The notes under the pieces: generated by a model
Databases searched by the model: none
Seen by the model: the letters and a program-made list of their open reading frames with translations, nothing else
What the model was told of the DNA's origin: nothing
Assembly: GCA_905182985.1 (NCBI GenBank)
Contig: CAJJDN010000004.1
Location: forward strand, 1 to 64,000
Origin: Paramecium sonneborni
Lineage: Eukaryota > Ciliophora > Oligohymenophorea > Peniculida > Parameciidae
Length of the DNA: 64,000 nt
Direction of reading: 5' to 3'
Shown here: in pieces, positions 49,225 to 62,900 of the stretch
How positions within the stretch are numbered: the first letter of the stretch is position 1
Layout of the letters: every line of letters starts with the position of its first letter
Made by a program: the position numbers and the translations under genes

Positions 49225-49269
49225 ATAGTTCAATTGAAATATTTGCCATAAAATATATAAATTTTAATT

Positions 49270-51099
49270 ATGCCTAAAATATCATCAGATAAGAAGTTAT
49301 TCTTTAAGCTTCTGGGAAAAGAATTAAATGAAGAAGAATTAGAAGAGTTACTTTTTAGATTTGGTATTGAAGCAGAAGAAAGAGAGGAAGAACCAGATCT
49401 TTTATATTTTGAAATAGCTGCCAATAGACCAGATTTATTATGTATTGAGAATTTAGTGCATGCATTGAGAGTATATATGGGAATGGAAAAAAAAAGAAAC
49501 TTTAACTTTACTCCTGCAAAAGAAACGATTTATGTAAAAGCTGCTGTAATTTTAATATCAATAATTTATAGACTTAATAAATAAGACCATTTGTTGTTGG
49601 AGCAATACTAAGAGATGTTAATCTAACAGAAGATAGTTTTAAATCTTTTTTATCATTTTAAGATAAAATACATTAAAATTATGCAAGAAAAAGAACTTTA
49701 GTTTCAATAGGAACTCATGATTTAGATAAAATAGAAGGACCATTTTATTATGATGCATAATAACCTTAAGAAATTGTATTTTAAGCATTAAAATAAAATG
49801 AAAAGATGAACTGTATTGATTTATTTAATAAATTAAGAGTAAATAATTTTACTTATAATTTTAGGAAGATTAATATTTGAAAGGTTATTTGAAGATTATT
49901 GAGAATTCTCCTGTTTATCCTGTTATATATGATAATCAAAAGAGGGTATGTTCATTACCACCAATAATAAATGGAGAACATTCGAAAATGTCAGCAGAAA
50001 CTAAAAATATATTAATCGAAGTTACAGCTGTAGATGAATAAAGAGCTTTAAATACTTTAAATTGTTTAGTTAGTGGATTTGCCATTTATAATGAAAATTT
50101 AAATATTGAAAAAGTTAATATTGTCTATGAAGCAAATAACAAATAAATTATTACACCTATTATAGATGAAAGAACTCTAACAACAAATATTTAATATATT
50201 AATAAAGTTTTGGGAATTAATATAAGTAAAAAAATAATAATAATTTTAGCAACCTAACATGCAAGTGAATTATTATCAAATATGGATATAATAAGCGTTG
50301 CTAAAGATGAAAATATTTTAGAATGCTAAGTACCATTTTATAGAAGTGATATTCTTTAATAATGTGATATTGCTGAAGAAATAGGAATTGCATATGATTA
50401 TAATAAAATAGAATTTAAAGTACCAGAAACAGCCACCACTGGATCAGAATATAGATTAAATAAATTGTCAGATATGGTAAGAGAAGAAGTAGCATTATGT
50501 GGTTTTGTAGAATGTTTAAATTTTGTGTTAATGTCAATTGATGAATAAACAAAAATGTTAAATAGACCTAATCTATAAAATTATGTATCCATTAATAATT
50601 CAAAAACTCCATAATTTTAAACTGTAAGATCTACTCTTATTCCTGGAATTTTACATACTTTATAAGCTAATTCAGATAGCAAATTACCAATCAAATTATT
50701 TGAAGTTTCAGATGTTTGTGTAAAAGGTATGAAATCAGAAAAAGATGGATTCTAAAAAGGAGAAGGATAAGTTGGAGCTTATAATTAAAGAAATTTAGTT
50801 GCTATTCATTCTAGTAGTAAAAAAAGTGAATTAGAAATCTTGCATGGATTATTAGATTAATTAATGATTAAATTGAGAGTGAAAAAAACAGATTATTATT
50901 TGAAATAATCTAATGGTATATTTTGATCTTTTATTTAGATCCTTTGTTTTTCCATTAATTATAGGCAGAAATAATATATAAAGATTAGTCAATTGGAGGA
51001 TTAGGAGTAGTCCATCCAGAAACACTTGAAAGATTTGATTGGAAATATCCTGTAACTTTATTAGAAATGAACATTCAGGTTATTTTAAATGATTTCTGA
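49270..51099 (+). CDS. FARSB: Phenylalanyl-tRNA synthetase beta subunit (cytosolic type)
   Basis: ATG at 49270 (MPKISSDKKLFFKLLGKEL), TGA at 51097. Four introns (26, 26, 24, 23 nt) give exactly 577 codons, 576 aa, close to the usual size of about 590. Recognisable parts: EIAANRPDLLCIENLVHALR near residue 55; FVVGAILRDVNL; B3/B4 editing-type region PPIINGEHSKM; B5 domain with VPFYRSDILQQCDIAEEIGI; and the catalytic-like core GSEYRLNKLSDMVREEVALC, VRSTLIPGILHTLQ, KLFEVSDVC and GGLGVVHPETLERF. It pairs with the alpha subunit to charge tRNA-Phe. The gene starts 45 bp after the preceding stop. Confidence 0.97.
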
Positions 51100-51133
51100 A
51101 ATATTATGATAAATCATTAAATGAGAAATTATA

Positions 51134-54100
51134 TCAAATACTTTCATCTATATTTCTGAATGAAGTATTTGGCATCCTATTCATTGATTTATTTATTCTT
51201 ATTGATTTTAGTTTCTCCTTTATATTTCTCTTTTTATTATCATCAAATTAATTTAGACGATACTTTTTCAAATTCTCCAAAATATTCATTACATTAAATT
51301 AAGGGAAATAGAAATCATAATTTTTCATTTTATCTATATCAATTTCAGGGATGAAATATATAGTACCGTGAGTTTATTATTATTAATTCTTTTCATTCTC
51401 ACTCTCAACACAATGACTATTGTTTGCTATTTTCATAGAATTATGAGTAGTTTATTATATATTTATAGTACCTTTTTAAGGCATTGAAGTTTCTGTTTTA
51501 GCTTATGGATTAATAACTGAAAATCTTATATTACTTTAAGAATAAGGAGTTGGATTTTATTTTATTGTATTATTAGTTAGATTATAGTGATTAGAATTTG
51601 CAATTGAAATAGCATATTCTTTAAGATCAATTTGAACTTCATTTTCAGTCTTACGTTAATATTGAATAAAAGGATTTTAAAGAGCTCCATTTGAATCATC
51701 ATCTTAATTTTAATTTAAATTTTAGTTTTTGATAATATTAACATTTTATTAACCTAATCCAGTCCTAAATTTTTAATTCATTAAACTTCCTCTCATTTTT
51801 TCAATCTAATTAGATCCTTTTCTTTGAGCTATAGAATAATTATCTGGTTAATGAGAATCTTATGATTAACTCTCCTAAGATTAATGAGACTTCTCACATA
51901 ATCCTCCTTAAAATTCAAACCCAAGCTTAACAAGATATGATTCATTTAATTACCTAAATTTATATATATTTTTATTTACTCTTCATTTAAAAACCCTTAA
52001 TTTAATATAAAATCAATCCCTTTATTTAAGATATTTTAATGGTCGATTAATTTTGAACTAGTGGTTATTTCTCTATCAAATCTCATTCTTGGTTAAAAAT
52101 AATTGATATTTGCATTTCTTACAATTTTATAAATATTTGTTTGATAAAATACAAAAGGACAATCTTTATATCTATGAGTCCATTTACATACATCGCATGT
52201 TTTACCATATGTTTTTTAAAATGTTAATTTATCTTTCAATTAATAAAATTTTTATCTACATTCTTCATCTTCTTAAATCACTTACAAAAAATCATTTCTA
52301 TCTATATACACAATTGATAACACTGTTTGAGCTTTAAAATAAAATTAATATGATGAATTTATAATAAATTCTTATTCTCCAATTATATCTCCTCTTTAAT
52401 ATTATCTTTAAATCATAGCAGAATTAGATTCTTTTTCATTCTTTTAAAGTGCTTCAAGTCCTTTAGATATAAAATAACTATTAACTTGACCATCTAAAAT
52501 AAATATTAATTTTGTAGCTGCATCATAAACATTAACTATATCAAATCCTGGTGCAAATGTAGCCTATTTAATTTTTTAACATAAATTATTAATTAGATTT
52601 TCTGGAATATTCTCTTTTAAAAATTTAGATCTCATTAAAATTGGTTTGTAGATATCAATTAATACTTCCTATTTCAATGATCCACTCAACTTATTTAAAA
52701 CAGAATCATCTTACTCTTATAATTATTCATCTATTTGATGCTTAAATTCAAAATATTTTCTCACTTTAAGAGATAATTGTAAATTTAATTTCTTTTATTT
52801 TATATATTAGTTTACTTTTTTCATAGACTTTTTCAGTAAAGCTTGTTTCTCTTCTAAAGTTTTTAAAATTTCTCCGATAGTTGAAATAATATAACCAAAA
52901 ACACCACATAATACCATGGCTACAACAATTACATAAAGTCTTTCAATTGAAGTTTAAGGTACAATATCTCCATAACCCACTGTTAAAGTTGTTATTACAC
53001 TCCAATATAAAGATACTATATATCTATCATACCATTATTATTGATAATGGCCATAATATATGAGCCAGCTTTTTTCATCTTAATAAACTTCATATTCAAT
53101 TCTACCCAAAAGATGCCAACCACAACTACACATATGAGCAACTAAAACCAAAAAATATACTAATTTTCCTAATTCAATCACAGCTTAAACTTCTTCTTTT
53201 GCATTTAAAAGATCTTCTACATTCTGTATCATTGATCTTACTCTTGCTATTCGTAATAGCAAAATGAACTATACATAAGGTATATTAAATTATGCTAAAA
53301 TAAATGGTATTGCTATAAGTAAATCCCAAATGAAATTGTTTGATATATAATGAAAAAATATATCACTTCGATTTGTATGAATAACTCCTTAATTATAATA
53401 TGCAGTATTAAAGTTTAAAAGAATTTCTATAATAAAAATATAACTAGGAATAGTTTCAAATAATAATGTAGATATTTGACTTGATTTATCCAATTCAAAG
53501 CTAAGACTCATAGGTATAAAAAATATATTTATTACTATGAAACAAACTACTACTGTATCCCAAATTATTTTAAATGAACTTTCAGGGTAAATGATTGTTA
53601 TTTTATTTAAACTTTGGCTTATTAAATTCGAAAATTAAAAAGTTTAGAAAGTTATTTTTTTAACCAATTGACATAATAAACCATTTTATTTTTATTTTTG
53701 ATTTACTTTCTTAAAATTTTCAAAATCAGAGCTTTTATCCCCTAATTTATTAAAAATCTCATTATTCATTAACTTTATTTTTAATTTGTCGGCTTTGGTT
53801 TTCAATTAGTATAAGAATCTCGCAACATATTTTATAATTTTAAAACCTCCATTCGACCAAACTTTATTCAAACTCTCAATTAAAAAAAATACCTTACCCT
53901 TAACTAAAATGCATACTAGCTTGCATATAATAGCCATCTTAACTTTAAAAAACCTATTTATTACTTGGGGATTAAACTTTTACTGTTGGAATCATAGAAC
54001 TTCTTGATTGTATAAACTCAATAAAGTTTATATCTTTGCTTTATTTATAAATTGTATTTTATTACTTTTCTTAACTTAAATTGTCAGCTTAATCAAGAAG

Positions 54101-54214
54101 AGAATGTTATTTATTAATTTGATGTAATTTCGATTCATTTTCTGTACTAAATATTTATCTTTTAGTTGTGATAAGTGTAAATGGTTCGCTTTCAACATTT
54201 TAAGATGAAATCAT
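51134..54214 (-). CDS. Voltage-gated-type K+ channel with cyclic-nucleotide-binding domain
   Basis: ATG at 54214 (MISSQNVESEPFTLITTKR), TGA at 51134-51136; introns of 31 and 26 nt give exactly 1008 codons, 1007 aa. Conserved entry WSNGGFKIIKYVARFLYQ near residue 85; S1-S6 at about residues 170-440, with a charged S4 (LRIARVRSMIQNVEDLL) and the selectivity filter TTLTTVGYGDIVPQ-type TVGYGDI near residue 400. A C-linker follows (KVRKYFEFKHQIDEQL), then a CNBD (FAPGFDIVNVYDAATKLIFI; QRGDIIGEQEFIIN) and a disordered tail of over 250 residues. Eag/CNG-like channels are hugely expanded in Paramecium. Convergent with PheRS beta, stops 34 bp apart. Confidence 0.97.
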
Positions 54215-54292
54215 ACTGAGATTATTGAGAATATAACAAACAATAATTAATATTGAAAAATAATATATAAAAATTTAAATTATATTAATAAT
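54215..54292. promoter_or_regulatory. Short divergent promoter
   Basis: Only 78 bp, almost all A and T, separate the start codons of the K+ channel (minus) and the coiled-coil gene (plus). Both promoters must lie here or inside the genes. Confidence 0.55.
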
Positions 54293-55972
54293 ATGGAAAT
54301 TGAAAAATGGAAAACTCAATGCAGATATCTTTAAATTGAATTAGATTCTATGAAATAATAACTATAAGATGCTAAAGATCTAATAAGATTGAATAAAGAA
54401 TAATTAAAAATTTGTTACAATCCATAATTATTTGACTAGAGTTCTGAGTGTAAAGCTGCATTGGTTTTATTAAAATTCGTTTAAGAGGAAAATTAAATTT
54501 TAATGAAAAAAATTGAATAATTAAGCGATGAAAGAAACTTAGCTTTTGATAAAGTAAACCGATATTTTATTATGTTAATAGGCCTTTATTTCTGAGTAAA
54601 TTAATGAATCAAATTAAAGAGTAGAATCTTCAATGATTAATAATTTAAATCGTACAATCACAGAATTAAAAAAGAAATTGAATGAGTAGGTTTAGATGTC
54701 AAATGAAATGATGGGAACAATTTATTTAGAAAAACATGTAGTTTCAAAATTATTTTTGATAGTTAACTTAACCAGAATAATTGACTTTGAGTTTTAATAA
54801 TGTAATTCAATAAATGAATTCAATGCTATTAAAATAGAAATTACAAATAGAAGAATTAGTTGAATAAAAAAATGATTTAGCACAATTAAATTTTAGTTTA
54901 TCGAATGAAATTTTAAAAATGAGAACTTAAAGATTCACTCCCAGAAATTAGACAAAAACATTTTGTAATTATAAAAAATATTTTTTAATCTAGTCAGTTA
55001 AAATGAAGATCCATCAAAGTTCATTAATAATTTAGTATAATGTATGAATTTTATATTATATTTAGTATAAAAGAGATTATTTTTTGATGATGATTCATAA
55101 GATGAAAAAATGCAAATGCAATAATCTGCTGTTTTCTCTCCTCTTTTCTCTCCAACATTACCATAAAAAGTAAAAAGATAATAAAAATCACACATCCCAA
55201 AAGATTTCAAGCAAGAACCAGAAAAATACATACCTAAACTTGATTTAACTAAGGCTTAATAAATATAATAATTTAATATTAAAAGAATGTAGTTACTTGC
55301 CAATAAACTGGCAAATGAAGGTGTTGAATAGAAAATTTATATGTAATTATGTAATCTTAATAATCAAGGTTATAAGATGAATTATTAAGAACTAAAAATA
55401 AATATCACGCTTAATTAGTGTTGAATTAGCAATTAGATTTATAATTAACAGAACTGAATCTTTAAATGATGGAATCATAGAATGTGAATGAAACATTAAT
55501 TAAATCGAATTAAATGTATGAAGAAAAATGGTCAAACATATATTCATAGTTTTCATTTTATAAAGAGTTTTATCTTAAACATAAAGATTAAATATAGCAT
55601 AATTTATAATCATTTGCTACATCTGATGATCAATAATAATTTAGTGTCTTTGAATTTGAGAAAGTATTGAACTCTTCTAAAATTTACAAAAAGAATACTA
55701 CTTAAAAAAATAACATAATCAATAATCCTGGTCTTAGTATAATTAATTATTAAGATGATACAATTTAATAAATATCTTGTAGACTTCCTACAGATAGGTA
55801 AGAAGAAGTCAATAAATTCTTAACTTAATAGTATAAATGTTGTTTAATGATGATGGCAAAAGAGGTAATCTCTTTAGATTGTCAAAATGTTAAACCTATT
55901 TCAAATGACCATAACAAAGTCAAAATAAAAAGAAGTTATAGCAACACTATAGAATATTTTCCAGTCTTTTGA
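54293..55972 (+). CDS. Coiled-coil protein, 515 aa
   Basis: ATG at 54293 (MEIEKWKTQCRYLQIELDS), TGA at 55970. Five introns (28, 25, 29, 24, 26 nt) give 1548 coding nt. Coiled coil at residues about 1-230 (SMKQQLQDAKDLIRLNKEQL; LLKFVQEENQILMKKIEQLS). A charged Ser/Pro-rich linker (VFSPLFSPTLPQKVKRQQK) follows, then a second helical region (IKRMQLLANKLANEGVEQK) with NKYHAQLVLNQQLDLQLTEL. The C-terminal 100 residues are less regular. No family recognised; a structural or ciliary role is possible. Confidence 0.86.
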
Positions 55973-56064
55973 TGCCCCATTATTTTATGTGTCTTATCAT
56001 AGTTCTAACTAAATAATTCAATTAGATATAAATTTTACAATATTATTAATAATACAATTTAACA

Positions 56065-57543
56065 ATGAGCAATTAAGAAGAACACATACTCTGTTTTAAT
56101 ATCAAAACAACTAAATAATAAGCAATTAGCATATCTGTTTTATACACAATTGTTGTAAGTTTATTTTTTGGATCTTTGTTAATTTTCCTATGGAATCAAA
56201 GGACCAATATCATTTTAAGAGAACGTAGCTGCTACATTCTTATGATCTAAGCTATCACAACTTATGGCTTTGTTATTTTATATCCGATAGCTGTACTATT
56301 ATCATCAAATTATTTATATGATGACATCAGCTATTATACAATTATTTTGTATTATTTAAAATTTTATAAGCTTTATAGCTTAATTTAAGTACATTCCAAT
56401 TTTATGCTATTTGTTCAGGGCTTGCAGATTTTTTTATGCATTCCAAAAGCCATGGAAATTCTTTAAACTCAAGAAAAGTAGCTTAATATTTACTATGATC
56501 ATTTGTTGTATTTCTATTGGACTTCTTGAAACTTTTACTGAATTCGACCTAAATATTTTTCTATAGTAAGACAATTCTTCATAAAAAATTCAAAAAATAA
56601 TGCCAAGAATCACTTTTATTTATATGTCACAACTTATTTTGATTCTTGCAATATTTTTTATGAGAAAAGTTAATGTATAAAAAATTAATAATTTTAGAAA
56701 TTTTAGTAATTTGATTATTGGATAGCATTTGCAATTGAAATTCTTTAATTTTTAGTTAAAGCATTTTTGAAAAATTAGTTATAATTTATTGAATGTAGTT
56801 CCTCTCATAAAATTCCATTATTTTATTACATTGATTGTTTCAAATTATCCTTTATGTTAATTTGTTCAACAATTTTACCATTATATTTTTAACATAAGTC
56901 TATAACAGAGTTACCATTCGAAATGGAATGTTCTACATTTGGATTATTTATAACTTAACCTTAATTTATTAAATTATTTTATGATTACTTATGTTATTTT
57001 GATAAAACTAAATCAGAAAAAATTTTATATGATGATACACGATAAGTTTAAACAAATCTAAGAGTCAACAATAATTATACTACTTTATTTGAAAATGAGT
57101 AATAATTTAACTTAAATAAATCCTAATTATCTAAATGCTTTATTTCCTATATTAATTTTTCTCTATGGCTAGAATAAGAATAAAAAGAGAATAATCTTCA
57201 AAATGAAAATGAATAATTAATTCTTTCAGAATTTTAATTTTTCTAAGAACTCATCTCAGAATAAGCTATTTCAAAGTTGTCAACTGCAAAATATAATATA
57301 TAACTAAATAATTAAAATATAAATGATTCAGGAAAATTGGATTAATCTCAAGAATAAATCAATATAAATAAAATTGAAAAAATTTGGTTATATAGAGAAA
57401 TTCTTTATGAAATCTTAAAAGAAGTGTTTGAGTAACACTTTAAATTTACCAAATCATACTAATCATTATATAATCATTGTGAAAGAAATAGAAAAATATG
57501 GCTTAGATTAGGAGAAATTGGATTGACTGGATAATGTAAATGA
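56065..57543 (+). CDS. Multi-pass membrane protein with C-terminal RGS-like domain
   Basis: ATG at 56065 (MSNQEEHILCFNIKTTKQQ), TGA at 57541; introns of 22 and 20 nt give 1437 coding nt, 478 aa. About seven hydrophobic helices: ISVLYTIVVSLFFGSLLIFL, the ILMIQAITTYGFVILYPIAV region, IPILCYLFRACRFFYAF, LIFTMIICCISIGLLETF, ITFIYMSQLILILAIFFM, FAIEILQFLVKAFL, and FKLSFMLICSTILPLYF. The cytosolic part (about residues 330-478) is helical with CSTFGLFITQPQFIKLFYDY early and ILKEVFEQHFKFTKSYQSLY late, compatible with an RGS domain. Receptor-RGS fusions are known in plants and in many protists. The RGS call is an inference from pattern. Confidence 0.72.
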
Positions 57544-57812
57544 TATGTAATATAATAATTAAGAAATTGTATTAAATTTTTATTACTACTTTTATATATA
57601 TAATTCTTTATAAAAAAACCAAAGAATAATATCCTTTTTTAAAAATAAAATGAGTATTTTAATGAAAAATTATAAAATTAATGTGCCTATTTGAATAATA
57701 TAATTAATTTAAAGTATTTATTTTCTTACAATTAATATAATAATTTGATTTCGTAACATTAAACAATTAAATTAAGAATTCTTTCAAGTTCAAAATATAT
57801 TTGTAAAGTAAA

Positions 57813-59247
57813 ATGTTGGAATCGATAGAAAAGGATAAAATTCAAAAATTTTAGCATATAGGTAAGCTTCTATATTGCTGTTTTTTTTGTATGCTATGCT
57901 ATTCCTTTTAGATTGCAGGAAAGAACATAACCTACAATATTTATAACGAAGTATTGATATATTGGTAAATCGACTTTTAGGCTAATTTAACTTTTATTTA
58001 TCCTATGCAATTTGGTATAAGTCATTTTATATCTCCTTTTGCTTTGCTCTTTGTGGATGCAATTATATCAAATTTTAGAATGGGTTTCGTAATATATTTA
58101 GGGACTTTTAATGCATTTACATATTTATTAGGTTCATTAATGGTTGCATCTTGCAGTGGAGAATAGTATTTTTATTGCAATGTAAATTTTATAAATTATT
58201 AAGTCATATACTTTAACAATCGTGATTGGGATTGAAACATTTTTTGGAGGAATAGCTAATTGTATATTCTATGTTTCTTATGCAGTATATGCAAATTCTT
58301 TAACTAACTCTTACAATAAATAATTATACCTAGGCATTGCATACTCTATATTATCAACATGTTAAGTCTTGGGAAATACTATTGGTATGTAATAAATATA
58401 TACTAGGATATTTATTTTCAAATACAGTTTCCATATTCCATTACTATCTTTATTTAGTAATTGGTATTTTAATTGTTTAAGTTTTTCTATTATTTGTATA
58501 AGATATAAGACCTAAAAATGAAAAAAAATCAGTAATAATTAGGTAGCTAATAAAATAATAATTAAATTAACTAAAAATAGCATTTTCTTATCCTAAATTT
58601 TAATCTTTGATACCATATACACTATTTTCATCGATGGTATTATATATTCAAATCATATTAGCTTTAAGGTTGTTACTTTAATGTACTTCCAGTTCTTTTA
58701 AAAGGAGTTTTAGGTAAGACAGATAATTAAAAATCATTTATGATGTTTTTTTTTGGAGGCATCGGGTCTCTATTAGGAGGGTTTTTTAGTGGTAGAATTG
58801 GACATTGGACTAATTTATTTAATGTTGGATGGTTTTAAAATTTATTGGTATGCATATTTTGTGTTTAATCTTTATATGCATATAATGAAAAAATTTTAGT
58901 CATGACATATACAAGTGGATTTAATTTAGGATTAACATATTCTGGTTTAGAAGCATTACATGCAATGATGATTGCAAAATTAATAAATAAAGAAAATTTT
59001 TATTATGTTGCCAATAGTGCTGTTAATGTATGATTATTTTTATAAAAATTAGAGTCTTGCTTCAACTCTTTTATCAATAGTTTTTATATTTCTAAGTAAA
59101 ACTACATTTATGTATTATTTTTACTTTATGCTATTATTAATTATTCTGAATATCATATTTCTATTTACATCTTAGAAAAAGTTCTAAAATATTAGATAAT
59201 TAACCCTTATTAATACAGAACAAACCGATTCCCTCACAAAAGAGTGA
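57813..59247 (+). CDS. Polytopic MFS/UNC-93-like transporter, 446 aa
   Basis: ATG at 57813 (MLESIEKDKIQKFQHIGKL), TGA at 59245. Introns of 22, 22, 25 and 25 nt give 1341 coding nt. Ten to twelve hydrophobic helices are visible (FISPFALLFVDAIIS; VIYLGTFNAFTYLLGSLMVA; FFGGIANCIFYVSYAVYA; HYYLYLVIGILIVQVFLLFV; MMFFFGGIGSLLGGFFSGRI; TYTSGFNLGLTYSGLEALHA), with a charged central loop (QDIRPKNEKKSVIIRQ). The Gly-rich helix after the loop and the GRIGHW turn resemble MFS/UNC-93 proteins. Substrate unknown. Confidence 0.78.
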
Positions 59248-59981
59248 ACTAAAATTATATTAATATCTAAAAAATTTCTAAATATAGTTTTTAAATATAT
59301 TAAATAAAATATGAAAAATCTCTAATTAAATAAATAAGCTTCTATTTTTTTAAAAATCTTCGTCTAAGTTATATATTTAATTAAATCTAAAAGTATGATT
59401 TTGCCAATAATGATATAATGAAATCATTTATGTTAATTATTTCATGAAAAATTGAAGCTGTAAGTGTGGGAAATGAGCGATAATTATGTGTTGTAGATAC
59501 ATTAATAAGATGATGTGATATCAATTTCTTTTATAAACTTCGTACTGGTTTAGATACAATATTAAGATAAATTATTACAAAGAAATATTTAATTTAGAAA
59601 TTGTTATGCAATCATATGATTATCAATACTTAAGAGCAGATAGAAAGCATGAATTAAAGATTAGAAATATTTGTATCTGACTAATTTAAATGTTTATTAA
59701 TTGAAAATTATTATTTGAAATTTTAGTAAACGATGTCATTATTTATCAAAATGTTTAAGAAAATTGTATATTCTATTTAATAAGATTTTTTCTCTTTTTG
59801 AAAAACTAGATAATATTTTGAAAGATAAATATTAAATAGATTTCTAAATTAACAAAAAGAAATAATAAATTAAATTTCAGCTCTTTTGAATATATATTTA
59901 TTCATTTTAGTAGAATTTAATAGAAAATTAATAGATAATTTTTCATTGATAATTTATTTGTAAGTTTTATTTTATTAAAAA
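59248..59981 (+). other. Gap with a possible 60-aa spliced ORF (59473-59680)
   Basis: ATG at 59473 (MSDNYVLQIHQQDDVISIS) leads, through a 25-nt GTACTG...TTAAG intron, into EIFNLEIVMQSYDYQYLRAD and ends at TGA 59678. The spliced length is divisible by three. It could be a small gene or a relic of a larger one. The rest of the gap shows nothing. Confidence 0.3.
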
Positions 59982-62900
59982 TCATTAATCAACAGAAAAA
60001 TGTTAATTAGTTTAGAATTTAGATGAATTCTAATTAGTAGCTGATTAATTGACCAATTTTTGTTTTGTTTCATGCAAAGGGTTAAATGGTTTAAGAATGG
60101 ATAGAGAAGTTTTTAATAACTAAAATAAATTAAAAAAATGAATACTTTCCTTTTAGAAAAAAGTGTACAAGTAAATCCTAATTTCATAATAAATCTTTGT
60201 AAATGACTGCAAACAATATTAAATCCACATTATTTATGAGTTGCAAACACTTTTTAATAAAATCCTTTAAATTCTTGAAAAGTGATTTAATCTTTAGGAT
60301 TCTTTTTATAGAAACGTTTTAACATATCTTAAATAGCTGTAGCTCCTTTAGTTTTTTAATTGGTCATACTATTATGGAGTCTTTTCATAAAATTTTCTGA
60401 TTATAGATCATTTTATTTAAATTATTCTAAAGGTTAACCAGCATTCTCATTTGCTATAATTTATTTTGCTAATTCTTCATATCCCAAATCTTCATCTTCA
60501 GATTTCATAAATTCTTCCATTCTTAAAACTTATTCTTATTATTATAAAAACTATTTTTCTAATTCTCCTTTAGATTTCAAGAAAATTTCACTTTTTTCAG
60601 AATTTGCTTGATCAGCAATTTCAATTGAATTCTTTTAAGTTAACTAACCTATTTTACTATCTAAACTTGTTTTAGTTAAAGGAGGTTCAAATTAATTCAA
60701 ATCTAATAAAGATTATAATTTTTATTTGCCTTAAGAATCAAGTGATCTTTAATTTTTAATTTGTTTTTATCTAAATGATTCTTATGATAAGCGAGAACTA
60801 TGAGGAGATGTAATTTCTAATTATTATAAATATTCTGAGCTTAAATTTCCAGTTTAATGTATAATTTAACTTTGATTCAATGCAATAGCAACAGCAGTTT
60901 CTAATTTCTTTGGTAATTGTTAGATCATATTTTATTTAATATTCATAGGAAGATCTAATTAAGAGATTGTACTTTATATTAATTACATCAATAACTAATT
61001 TTCAGTCTATGTTTCTTAATCAATATGTCCTAAATATACATATATAATAGTAAATACTTTGATGCCAGTAGGTTGTAAATTATTGTTAATCTTCATCATT
61101 CAACTTGATAATCATCTATAACTATTATGGTACTGATGTACTGGATCTTTTTATAGGAGAGCTTCCATTAAATTTTAATTAATCTTTTTTATGTCTTAAT
61201 TATTAATCTGTTTCTTCAATAGTATTTTATTATTTTAAGCTAAATTTATCTAAACTTTATTAGGATGTAATATTAGAAGGAATTTCTTCAACAGTTGCAA
61301 TCATTTAAATATCAATAGATTTTTTTACTTATACATTTTTACTTGATGTTTATTATTATACTTTCTTAATAGTCAATTTTTTTTAATCTCTTTATGTAGT
61401 ACTTCTTGAAAACTTAACTTTAGAATTTCCATTTTCTGATTCACTATCTTCGCTTTCTTAAAATTGTTCTTAACCCTCTGTTTAGATTCTCCTTCCATTA
61501 ACATTATTCTTTTTATCTACTGATTTAATTCTTTTCGGTTTATTAATAGCTTATCCAGATTATGTTCTTTAAGTTTCAAAATTAGTAGCTGCTTATGATT
61601 CATCTTATTCTTTAATTGAATTTTAATTTTTAAAAAAATCTTTAGATGCTACTTCTAAAGTAGTTTATCTTCTAGTCACTTTGTTAGAGAAAGCTTGCTT
61701 TTTAATTTTTTATTTTTGTAATTCAGCAGATTAATTTAATGTAGAATCTTCCTCTTCTATTTTAAGAATAGATTTTTATTTTTTCTTTTTTGGATTAAAA
61801 TTGGTTTAACTTGTTTATAAAGATACTTTAACAGATCTTTCAGAATTAGATAAAGGACTATTAGTTTATCTTGTTTCAACTAAAGTTGAAGTTTTATTTT
61901 TTAAAGTTGCTTTAACAGTATTAGAATGTGTTGGAGATCTTTCAAATCCCATATCATCTAATCTTTCTCTATTTGATACTTCACTATTTTTATATATTTG
62001 CTAAGAAGAATCTAATCTTTAATCAATTGAGAAACCATCTTCATATTATTAATTTTCAAAATCTTAAGCAGATTTATATCTACTAGTTTATCTAGGTGTT
62101 CCAACTTATGAATTTTAAATATTTTAATCATCACTTTTATCTTAAAATTCTGTATTCTGTTATTTTAATTCCCTTCCTGAACTTGGACTAATTTTATTTA
62201 ATTCATTTTTAAGCTAATATACTTTTTGTTAAAATTATTAATTATCTTTTTATAATTTTGAAATTAAATTTTATTAATTAATATCAGTACATTAGATAGC
62301 TTAATCTTAAAAATTCTTAGAATTCAAAGATGTTAATTATTTTTCCATTTTCTTAAATTCATAATTTAATTAAGCTTTCTCTTATTCTGATCTACTTACA
62401 TTTAATTTCATTGATTCTAATTCTAAAGATGTTTAAATATATTATGTTTCTGCTTGTCTAACTTTATTTTATAATTCAAATATCTCTTAATTCTTTTTAT
62501 CAACTTCCAATTTCTTCTCTATTAATTCTTATCTTATTTTATCACTTACTTAAGATTCATCAGCTGAACTTTAATTACCTCTCTTTGATGAACTTAATTT
62601 ATCTTTTTTATGTTATGGTTATTATACTTAAAGAGTTCTGCTTTTTAATAATTCATCCTGTTTTTATTTTTATTGCATTTATTAAAATACTTTAGCAACA
62701 ATCTTAAATGTCTCTGATTATATATCTTTATAATTATGTGTAACATGATATAGAAATTCATCTAAGATATCTTTTGCAACTTAAGGTTCCTATTTAGAAG
62801 CCTCTATCATCAATTAATCCATTTCAGTTGTTTTAGTATAAATTGTTTTATAAATTGATTTTAGTTTATCAGTAGCTGATGATTCATTAACTTAAGTGAA

